Source: Flavobacterium circumlabens
GTDB lineage: Bacteria > Bacteroidota > Bacteroidia > Flavobacteriales > Flavobacteriaceae
DNA: 64,000 nucleotides
Reading direction: 5' to 3'
NCBI RefSeq assembly: GCF_004345565.1
Contig: NZ_SLWA01000003.1
Span: 496,001 to 560,000, forward strand
In this document: one piece after another, positions 57,025 to 64,000 of the stretch
Numbering within the stretch: position 1 is the first letter of the stretch
Layout: each line of letters opens with the position of its first letter
Translations under genes and position numbers: made by a program
Notes under the pieces: model-generated
What the model saw: only the letters and a program-made list of their open reading frames with translations
The model's database searches: none
What the model was told of the DNA's origin: nothing

Positions 57025-59658
57025 ATGACTATTAATAAAACAACATTGACTATGTCGAGCAAATTAATATTATATTTTCTTTTGGTTATAATACTACCTA
57101 ATGCATTATTTTCACAGCAAAAGCGACTCTACATTGCTAATGATGATCATACTGATTATATGTGGACAGCAAATGAAGCAAAATATGATTCTGCTTTTGT
57201 AAAGATGTTGGATTATTCATTAACACAGATTGATTCTACCAAAAACTTTCCATCGAACTTTCAGGCAAGATTTAATTGTGATGGGAGCTTATGGTTAAAA
57301 AAATACCAAAAGTATCGTTCAGATAAACAATTTAATAAACTTATTCAAGCCATTAAATCTGGACATATCAGTAGTCCGCTTAATATGTTGGTAAACTGTT
57401 ATGGAGCGCAGCCAACAGAAGCAGTTATTCGCGGCATGTATTATGCGGGGCAGTTAGAGCGACAGTACAATTTGCGTTTTACTATGGCAGGTGCGATGGA
57501 AAATAATACGCTGCCTTTAGGATTAGCCTCGCTTTGGGCAGGTTCAGGTGCAAAATATAGCTGGAAAGGTATTGGAGGCTACGGAAGTCAAATGAGTTTA
57601 GAAAGTAGAGAAAAGCGTGCCCATCAAATGTATCGTTACAATGGTTTAGACGGAACCGGTGTTTTGATGAAATGGTACAATTATAATGAAAAAACTACCG
57701 CACCATTGGGCGGTTATGCTGAGTGTAGATTAAATGTTAAATATAAAAATCTGGGAGATGATTTTAAACATGTTATCAATGTATTAGAGAAACATTGTGA
57801 TACTATCTCACCTCAATCTGCATATCCTTATACTATTGGAGGAGCTTTTGGTTTTGGTCACGATGATTTAGATACTTATGTTTTGCCAGCCTATATAAAT
57901 GCAGCAAAAAATGGAAGTAACAAGGAAAGATCGGTAAGAGTAAGTAATGAAGAAGACTTTTTTATAGATTTTGAAAAGCATTATCCAAATGTACCGGCAC
58001 AAGCTGTCAGTTTTGGCAACGAATGGGATTTATTGCCAGCATCAATGAACGAAATTACAGCCAGAATGCGCCGTGCAACTGAGAAAATGCGCTCAGCCGA
58101 AGCATTGGCAACATTAGTTTCCCTAAAAGATAAAAACTTTATGGAAGCAACCCAAAATGCAAGGGACAAAGCCTGGGAATCTTATGGGATGTATTGGGAA
58201 CACAATTGGACAGCAGACGGACCAGTATCCAGAAAAGCAAGGGCAGATTGGCAAATTAAAACCCAGGAAAGCTTAACGGCTTATATTGATACTCTGCTTA
58301 ATCTTTCTATAAAAAAGATGGGCAGCCATATAAAAGTGGATGTTGATCCTAGTTTTTTTGTTTTTAACCCCTTAAGCTGGATCAGGAATGATATTGCAGA
58401 TTTAGAATATAAGGGAGCATACCCAGTAAAAGTAATAGATAAAGTATCAGATAAAGAAGTAAATAGTCAATTAATTACCAAAAACGGAAAACGATTTTTG
58501 AGAATTTTTGCTCAAAATATTCCTTCTTTAGGATATAAAGTCTTTGTAATAAAAAAGGGTTTTTCAAAAGTAAAATCAATGGCTGCAGCTGTTGAAAATG
58601 AATATATAAGCAATAAATTTTACAAATTACGTTTCAGCAAATCAGGTGTGATTACAGAGATTACAGATAAATTAGGGAACCGACAATTGATTAAGCATAC
58701 AGATGGAAAATATGCCAATGATTTAGGCACAAACGATGTAAATGACGGTGATAAAATAACTGTTGAAAATCCTGGGCCAATCTCAGTCACTCTAAGTGCT
58801 GTTTCATCCAAACCAGTTTTGCATACAACCCGAATTACTTTATATGCTGAGAGTCCACGAATTGATATTGAGAACAATATCCAAGAAAATTTTGGAGATG
58901 TAAAAACTTGGGCTTTTTCTTTTAATTTAAATAATCCCACCACCAGACACGAAGAACTGGGAGCTGTACTTATTGATAAATTAGAAAAAAATGGTGGGCA
59001 TTATGCCAATAGTATCGCTCGTTATGATTGGCAGACTTTCAATCATTTTGCTAACCTTAGTGAAAATAATTACGGTATCACATTATCAAATTTGGATTGC
59101 AGTTTTTTTAAATTAGGGCAGAGTACTATAAATTTTTTATCGGAGGCATCGGCGCAAATTAACGCATTGGCTGGTGGAAATACAGATAAAAAAGTGGAAG
59201 ACGGCGGGGTTGTTGGCATATTGAATCAAAATGGTCAAAAAGATTTTTTATATCACTTTGCCATTTCTTCACAGCAAGGAAATTTTGATGCAGCAAAGTC
59301 AATGAAATTTGCTTTAGAACATCAAAATCCATTGGTAACAGGAACTATAACCGGTGTTAATGATGATTTTCATTCTAAATCTTTCTCTTTATTAAATGTA
59401 AATAATCCAAATGTTTTACTCTGGAGCATCAAGCCTTCAGAAGAAGGAATAGAAAATGGAATAATTACAAGGTTTTGGAATTTTTCAGGCAAAGAGGTAA
59501 CTCCTGAAGTGCACTTCAGTACATCTTTGAGATCCGCTTTTCAAACTTCGCATATTGAAACTAATGAAAAGGAAATCAAGTTAGGAAAAAATTCAATTCA
59601 GTTTAAATTAAAACCTTTTCAAATGGCAACTTTTAGAGAATTGATTACTAAAAATTAA
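57025..59658 (+). CDS. GH38-type alpha-mannosidase-like enzyme (DUF5054 relative)
   Basis: 877 residues from ATG 57025; an internal ATG at 57052 would place the signal peptide (SSKLILYFLLVIILPNALFS) at the very start and is a good alternative. The metal-binding opening NDDHTDYMW corresponds to the HxDxGW motif of GH38, and FNCDGSLWL is in the region of the nucleophile Asp. Residues about 420-870 form the mannosidase-type C-terminal beta domains. GH38 enzymes remove alpha-mannose with zinc or calcium. The divergent opening resembles the DUF5054 group, so the sugar could differ. It forms a second mannosidase-type enzyme of the locus, after GH125. Confidence 0.8.
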   Translation: MTINKTTLTMSSKLILYFLLVIILPNALFSQQKRLYIANDDHTDYMWTANEAKYDSAFVKMLDYSLTQIDSTKNFPSNFQARFNCDGSLWLKKYQKYRSDKQFNKLIQAIKSGHISSPLNMLVNCYGAQPTEAVIRGMYYAGQLERQYNLRFTMAGAMENNTLPLGLASLWAGSGAKYSWKGIGGYGSQMSLESREKRAHQMYRYNGLDGTGVLMKWYNYNEKTTAPLGGYAECRLNVKYKNLGDDFKHVINVLEKHCDTISPQSAYPYTIGGAFGFGHDDLDTYVLPAYINAAKNGSNKERSVRVSNEEDFFIDFEKHYPNVPAQAVSFGNEWDLLPASMNEITARMRRATEKMRSAEALATLVSLKDKNFMEATQNARDKAWESYGMYWEHNWTADGPVSRKARADWQIKTQESLTAYIDTLLNLSIKKMGSHIKVDVDPSFFVFNPLSWIRNDIADLEYKGAYPVKVIDKVSDKEVNSQLITKNGKRFLRIFAQNIPSLGYKVFVIKKGFSKVKSMAAAVENEYISNKFYKLRFSKSGVITEITDKLGNRQLIKHTDGKYANDLGTNDVNDGDKITVENPGPISVTLSAVSSKPVLHTTRITLYAESPRIDIENNIQENFGDVKTWAFSFNLNNPTTRHEELGAVLIDKLEKNGGHYANSIARYDWQTFNHFANLSENNYGITLSNLDCSFFKLGQSTINFLSEASAQINALAGGNTDKKVEDGGVVGILNQNGQKDFLYHFAISSQQGNFDAAKSMKFALEHQNPLVTGTITGVNDDFHSKSFSLLNVNNPNVLLWSIKPSEEGIENGIITRFWNFSGKEVTPEVHFSTSLRSAFQTSHIETNEKEIKLGKNSIQFKLKPFQMATFRELITKN

Positions 59659-59723
59659 AATCGTTAGAGTTCTATATATTAAAAAAAAGATGCTACAAAC
59701 TCACGGGTCTATTTATGCCGTAC

Positions 59724-59828
59724 AAAGCATAATTAACGATGGTTTTATTCATTGAGCGATTTTTTTCATTTATTGAGCGATGCGTCCTAGTCTCTCCGAG
59801 ACTAATGATGATATATTTGAAACCTGAG
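59724..59828 (+). promoter_or_regulatory. Dispersed regulatory element, copy C (three repeats)
   Basis: CGAT-ending repeats occur at 59732, 59751 and 59772 (ATTAACGAT, ATTGAGCGAT, ATTGAGCGATG), 20 and 21 bp apart, so this copy has an extra unit. A perfect palindrome TAGTCTC-TCC-GAGACTA follows (59788-59804), then TATATTTG (59812-59819). The beta-helix gene starts 249 bases after the box. Confidence 0.65.
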
Positions 59829-59920
59829 AAATGATTTTATAAAATTTATAAGTACTAGATATTTAGCCTGATAAATATAAAAAAAAAGAAAAAATTATAT
59901 TTAAATTATTTATGTAAATG

Positions 59921-59970
59921 AAAATTCAATTCAAATTTAACCTCTTTCAAATTGCAACTTTAGAGAATTG
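59921..59970 (+). repeat. Degenerate second copy of the GH38 gene 3' end
   Basis: These 50 bases match 59588-59643, the last codons of the GH38-type gene, apart from a few indels (AAAATTCAATTCA start, GCAACTTT middle, AGAGAATTG end). The copy has lost its reading frame. It shows either a tandem GH38 pair that lost one member or a short duplication flanking copy C. Confidence 0.7.
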
Positions 59971-60067
59971 AGGAATTACAATAAAAACAAATAGGGCTCT
60001 ATTAACTAACAAAAATATTTTAAAAAATCCTGTCGGCTTAAAAATTAAAAAATAAATTTAAATCTTT

Positions 60068-62800
60068 ATGAAAACAAAAAATTACTTAAAATCCGCGTTT
60101 ACGATGCTGTTCCTGCTCTTTTCTATCGCATCATCATTTGCTACAAATTATTATGTCGATGCCATTAACGGAAATAATATCAATTCAGGAACATCCGAAG
60201 CTTTAGCAAAGAGAACCATTCAGGCAGCGGCTAACTTGACCAATCCAGGAGATACTGTTTTTATTATGAATGGGATTTATAATCCTACTGGAGATAGCAA
60301 CAGTGGTTTTCAGAGTATTTTAACAATCTCGCGCAGTGGTACAGCTGCAAATTACATAACTTATAAGAATTATCCAGGACATACTCCCAAACTTCAACTT
60401 TTAACGGGGTTGAGCTACCAAGTTTGGCGTACTATAGCAATAGATGCCTCATATATCATCATTGATGGTGTTGAAATTGAAGGTACCAACCAAAGCCTAA
60501 ATTATACTGATGCCTACCAAACCTGGCAGGATTACGAAAACAACATAAAGGACTGGAATAAAATTTCGATGTATAACTGTGGTTCCATTTCTTTGGGCAA
60601 CACAGCAGATGTGCATCACATTGAAGTGCGTAATTGTAAAATACACGATACAGGAGGTGGTATTGGAGGTTTTAGATGTGATTATGTTACCATTGAAAAT
60701 AATGTCGTATACAATACTTGCTGGTATTCCATGTATGCTGGAAGTGGGATTAGCATTCTTGACCCTAAAAGTATTGACGCAGTAACTGGTTACAAAATTT
60801 ATATCCGCAATAATGTGGTCTACAACAACAAATGTTTAGTTCCGTGGGAACGAATTAATGCCCTTAGTGATGGTAACGGAATTATTCTAGATGTAAATAT
60901 AGGAAATGGAACTACCACATTCCCATACGTTGGTCGCTACCTAGTTGAAAACAACGTAAGTTACAATAATGGTGGTGGAGGTGTACATGCTTATAAATGT
61001 GCGCATGTTGACATAATCAATAATACTGCCTATAATAACGGAACAAATATGGGTTATCCTGAAATCGATGCTCAACAATCTACCGATATTAAAATATACA
61101 ATAATATCATGTACGGAAGAGGTGCTGGCGCAAACTTAAATGGAAATGATGCAGGAGCGATTTACGATTATAATATTTATTTTAATGGGACTAGCTACAA
61201 GAACGGACCAAATGACAAAACCATCGATCCAAAATTTGTAAATAAGGCATTGGATGCTAGTGCCAATTTTCAGTTATTAAACACGAGCCCAGCAATTAAT
61301 AACGGAAATAATATATCGGGATTATTCGCATCCAAAGATATTTTGGGAATTTCACGTCCAGTTGGTTTTTCTAGCGACATGGGTGCATATGAATATGGAA
61401 CTGTCATTCCAAGAGCAGAAATGAATATACAAGAAGGTGCAACTGACATCACTGACAATTCAGGAACTTTTGATTTTGGTTCAGTCTCTTCAACAGTGCC
61501 AAAAGACATAACGTTTACCATACAAAATATTGGTGATGCTGCCTTGAACTTGACAGGAACACCAAAAGTGGTTGTTACAGGTACAGGCTTTTCACTTGTT
61601 ACCGATGCTCCAGCTGTGGTTGCGGCCAATGGTTCGGTTACTTTTACTATAAAATTAACTCCTGTAGGTGCAGCAGCTAACTATGTTGGTACAATAAGCA
61701 TTGCTAGTAATGATGCTGACGAAAATCCTTATAATTTTACAATTACAGGTTATGGTTATGATGGTACTAAAGCATTGCAAACCATTACTTTTCCTGCTAT
61801 TCCAACAAAAATAATTGGTGTTGCCGATTTTAATGCAGGAGCTACTTCTGATTCAGGTTTGATTGTTACTTATACGAGTTCCAATACATCAGTAGCAACA
61901 ATTGTATCGGGTCAAATTCGTATTATAGGTGCAGGGACATCCAACATCAAAGCTTCTCAAGCAGGTGATGCAGCCAATAATCCAGCAAAAGATGTTACAC
62001 AATTATTAACTGTAACTCCTGTTATACCTCCAGCTGGTACAAATTTAGTAACAAATCCAACTTTTGATGCCAATACAACAGGTTGGAGTTTTTCATATAA
62101 AAATGGTGCAACAACTACTCTGGAAAATGTTATTGGTACTGGATACACAACCAAGGTTGCCAAAATTACTGTGACAAATGTTGGAACATCTACAGGAACA
62201 GATAATGTTCAATTTAGTTACAACAAATTTTTTATAGAAAAAGGCAAAACGTATATCGTTTCGTTTACAGCTAGTGCTGATGTTGCTCGTAATATTAATA
62301 CGGTATTTATCATGAATGGTTCACCATATTCACAATGGGCTCTAAAAAGTGGTATCCCATTAACAACATCACCTACCAACTTGGGTCCTTATAATTTCAT
62401 AAGTACTTTTACAGGCTATGTAGATTTGCGTTTTCATATAGGAGGTTCAGGTTCTCTAAATGCGCCTATATACCTTAACAATGTATCAGTAGTAGAGGAT
62501 GGAAATCTTGATGTAGACGAAATCGAGGTTGCCACATCTCAAGCACCAGTAGTATATGTTTATCCAAATCCTGTAGGGGATTTATTGAGTATTGATTTTG
62601 ATTCTGAAACGGGTCAGCAGGTAACAGTTAGCATAATTGATTTACATGGACAAGTTTTAATTACTACTGAACAATTAGCTGTATATGGTGAAAATACGAT
62701 TGAATTGAATGTAAGCTCTTTAGCCAATGGCCTTTACCTTATAAAAACCACGGAGAATAACATAAACTACAATACAGTAAAAGTGGTGGTAAAACATTAA
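60068..62800 (+). CDS. T9SS-secreted multidomain beta-helix protein
   Basis: 910 residues. Signal peptide about 1-26, then YYVDAINGNNINSGTSEA opening a right-handed beta-helix (about 28-450) with Asn-ladder coils (VENNVSYNNGGGG, NNTAYNNGTNMG). Following domains: an ASPM-SPD-2-Hydin-like choice-of-anchor D module (about 460-560), an Ig-like module (about 565-655), a CBM4/9-like sandwich (about 660-815), and a type A T9SS domain (about 825-910, YPNPVGDLLSI... LANGLYLIKT). It should be exported and glycan-binding. The helix is of the polysaccharide lyase or glycosidase type, but catalytic residues cannot be picked out. Copy C and the GH38 scar lie upstream. Confidence 0.82.
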   Translation: MKTKNYLKSAFTMLFLLFSIASSFATNYYVDAINGNNINSGTSEALAKRTIQAAANLTNPGDTVFIMNGIYNPTGDSNSGFQSILTISRSGTAANYITYKNYPGHTPKLQLLTGLSYQVWRTIAIDASYIIIDGVEIEGTNQSLNYTDAYQTWQDYENNIKDWNKISMYNCGSISLGNTADVHHIEVRNCKIHDTGGGIGGFRCDYVTIENNVVYNTCWYSMYAGSGISILDPKSIDAVTGYKIYIRNNVVYNNKCLVPWERINALSDGNGIILDVNIGNGTTTFPYVGRYLVENNVSYNNGGGGVHAYKCAHVDIINNTAYNNGTNMGYPEIDAQQSTDIKIYNNIMYGRGAGANLNGNDAGAIYDYNIYFNGTSYKNGPNDKTIDPKFVNKALDASANFQLLNTSPAINNGNNISGLFASKDILGISRPVGFSSDMGAYEYGTVIPRAEMNIQEGATDITDNSGTFDFGSVSSTVPKDITFTIQNIGDAALNLTGTPKVVVTGTGFSLVTDAPAVVAANGSVTFTIKLTPVGAAANYVGTISIASNDADENPYNFTITGYGYDGTKALQTITFPAIPTKIIGVADFNAGATSDSGLIVTYTSSNTSVATIVSGQIRIIGAGTSNIKASQAGDAANNPAKDVTQLLTVTPVIPPAGTNLVTNPTFDANTTGWSFSYKNGATTTLENVIGTGYTTKVAKITVTNVGTSTGTDNVQFSYNKFFIEKGKTYIVSFTASADVARNINTVFIMNGSPYSQWALKSGIPLTTSPTNLGPYNFISTFTGYVDLRFHIGGSGSLNAPIYLNNVSVVEDGNLDVDEIEVATSQAPVVYVYPNPVGDLLSIDFDSETGQQVTVSIIDLHGQVLITTEQLAVYGENTIELNVSSLANGLYLIKTTENNINYNTVKVVVKH

Positions 62801-62828
62801 AAAACAAAAAAAATATTTTAAAACCTTT

Positions 62829-62932
62829 GGGTGTAATTATTTTTAATACATGGAAACATAGAATTTATAGTTTATAAAAAAAGTTTGATAGACCTCTAAA
62901 TTTGCTTCATTTTGTTAATAAAGAATTACACC
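62829..62932. mobile_element. Small inverted-repeat element (MITE-like or IS remnant)
   Basis: GGTGTAATT at 62830-62838 is repeated inverted at 62924-62932, with further weaker matching on both sides (CCTTTG / CCTCTG outside, TTTTTAATA / TTTATTAAC inside). The 85-base interior has no coding sequence. Ends of this kind resemble those of some Flavobacteria insertion sequences, from memory, so this may be a MITE or an internally deleted IS. It lies between the last intact gene and a run of broken genes. Confidence 0.4.
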
Positions 62933-63118
62933 AGAGGGTCAATTTTAAATTTAGCTATACGGCGTATAAGAACCCAAAAACTCATTTCATTTTAGAAATA
63001 GATGGAGATATGGTGGTGAAGGGCTGTATATCTTAAATATTAAAAACCAAAAAGCACAGAATAACTTTAAAAATAGAATTTACAACAAAACAGGCTTTCT
63101 AAACCGATAAAAAAAGAA

Positions 63119-63430
63119 ATGAAAAAGACTGGCCATAGGCATTGACATTGGAGGAACACGCACTAAGGTAAGGTTAGTTGACGTATATAAAGGCGAAGTT
63201 TTAGAAATGTTGATTTTACCGACTGAAACAAAAATTCGAATAAATTTCTAAAAACAATAAATTTCGCAATAGACCAGCTAAAAGTTTTTGCCCAAAAACA
63301 ACAGTCCACTATATTAGGAGTGGGATTTGGGGTTACTGGTTTTGTTTTCGAGGACGGAAAGGTGGATTCTACTTATGGATTTTTGGAATTTATGGATGAT
63401 TACCCTTTATCTAAATATATTCAAAAATAT
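63119..63430 (+). pseudogene. N-terminal remnant of a ROK-family sugar kinase
   Basis: Beginning at an ATG (63119), the correct frame is reached only after an apparent one-base insertion near 63127. It reads AIGIDIGGTRTKVRLVD, the ROK phosphate motif, and then runs into a stop near 63250. A second shift gives FAIDQLKVFAQKQQSTILGV then GFGVTGFVFEDGKVDSTYGF, typical of the ROK ADP/substrate region. It then breaks off near 63430 at an esterase fragment. At least two frameshifts and loss of the C-terminal two thirds make it non-functional. Probably a former glucokinase/N-acetylmannosamine-kinase type. Confidence 0.75.
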
Positions 63431-63726
63431 TGGTTAATACATATTCGAAAAAACTGAAGGGTTTGTTTGTAAGTTTCAGAAAAATCATAGATGATAAGAA
63501 ATTATCAATTTTTACAGGTGAAATAGAAACTTTTTCTACTGATACTACTTTCGAAAATGCTATTAACAAGGTTATTGTAAATAATGCTAAAAAGGATAAA
63601 TATACTTTCTTGATTCAAACTGACGACTTTACTGATAAAGGTGATAAGTTGCATTTCGATTCAAGGTCACAGCGGATAATGGGTGAGCGGTTTGCTCAAA
63701 AATATCTAGAAATAAATAAGAAATAA
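63430..63726 (+). pseudogene. C-terminal remnant of a SASA/CE6-type carbohydrate esterase
   Basis: 98 open codons. The segment SFRKIIDDKKLSIFTGEIET, then TDDFTDKGDKLHFDSRSQRI, then MGERFAQKYLEI matches the end of sialate O-acetylesterase/acetylxylan-esterase-like (SASA, CE6) proteins. It includes the His-containing block IV (DKGDKLHFDSRS). The catalytic Ser block is missing. It abuts the ROK fragment at about 63430, which marks a deletion joint between two unrelated genes. Confidence 0.7.
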
Positions 63727-63738
63727 AAAAGTTGTACT

Positions 63739-64000
63739 ATGAATGCTAAAATGCTTGCCGAAATCAATGAAATTCCTGTAAAAGCCATGGAGTTTCTAAA
63801 TCAATCTCCAACCTATACTTTGCCCCATGGTGTGCCTTATCTTGGAATGGGTTCTTCGTTTTTTTGCCCCATTGGCATTCAAATATATGGGAGTGGATAT
63901 TCAGCCAGAGATGGCTTCGGAATATTTCAATTATCTGCAACCAAAGACTAAATTGGAAAATGGAGTAATCCTTTCCCAATCAGGCAGCAGCAGTGAGGCA
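63739..64000 (+). pseudogene. SIS-domain sugar isomerase gene, frameshifted and cut by the window end
   Basis: ATG at 63739 opens a SIS (AgaS/GlmS-isomerase-like) protein: EINEIPVKAMEFLN and YLGMGSSFF. The run TTTTTTT at 63859-63865 has one T too many; removing it continues in frame as FAPLAFKYMGVDIQPEMASE then YFNYL, and SQSGSSSEA, the sugar-phosphate-binding loop, up to the window end. Without correction the product stops at 63951. The family isomerises or deaminates amino-sugar phosphates. It could be a real frameshift or a base-calling error in a homopolymer. Confidence 0.75.

Noticed and set aside
59788..59804. TAGTCTC-TCC-GAGACTA palindrome as an independent operator
   Set aside because: The equivalent positions in copies A and B are not palindromic, so it is kept as part of copy C only.

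Overview
The window looks like chromosomal DNA of a polysaccharide-degrading Bacteroidota, most likely a Flavobacterium. It is AT-rich. It carries SusC/SusD proteins, promoters of the TTTG/TAnnTTTG type, C-terminal type IX secretion (T9SS) sorting domains, and a 1579-residue chitinase with two GH18 domains. That chitinase and its upstream neighbours match, from memory, the chitin-utilisation locus of F. johnsoniae. No tRNA, rRNA or CRISPR array was seen.

Layout. (1) 1-9822: the 3' half of a chitin locus: SusD tail, a glucosamine-6-phosphate deaminase fused to a PIG-L domain, a GH20 hexosaminidase and a ChiA-type chitinase, closed by a strong terminator. (2) 10489-12004: remains of a mobile element, with two excisionase-like HTH genes and three decayed fragments. 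(3) 12098-37956: a LacI regulator (minus strand) diverging from a long plus-strand run of secreted carbohydrate enzymes (clan GH-A, GH10, beta-helix, GH105-DUF4861, exported RraA-like, GH31, GH125, GH5-like, GH127-like, GH3, CE2, GH3-PA14) with a ribokinase and a sugar permease. (4) 38399-43219: one SusC/SusD pair. (5) 43377-55282: a complete uronate pathway (UxaC, SDR fructuronate reductase, UxuA, KDG kinase, KDPG aldolase) with an RraA-like protein, a large FAD/Fe-S oxidase, a sodium symporter and a secreted beta-propeller. (6) 55627-62800: a second LacI regulator, a GH38-type enzyme and a second T9SS beta-helix protein. (7) 62829-64000: a small inverted-repeat element and decayed ROK kinase, carbohydrate-esterase and SIS-isomerase genes.

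How it fits together. Regions 3-6 read as one large polysaccharide-utilisation locus. Secreted enzymes would fragment the glycan, SusCD would import it, periplasmic exo-enzymes would release mannose, pentose or glucose and uronic acid, and the cytoplasmic operon would take the uronate to pyruvate and glyceraldehyde-3-phosphate. Alpha-mannosidase families together with a glucuronate route and GH105 suggest an acidic, mannose-containing heteroglycan such as a glucuronoxylomannan or glucuronomannan; this is inference. Three near-identical operators centred on TGTGC-N4-GCACA lie at the divergent LacI/enzyme promoter and in front of susC, so the first LacI protein probably controls both blocks. A second regulatory pattern, an element with 21-bp direct repeats and a TATATTTG box, occurs three times. 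Truncated tails of GH30, GH3, GH38 and esterase genes between intact genes show that the locus has been reshaped by deletion and duplication.
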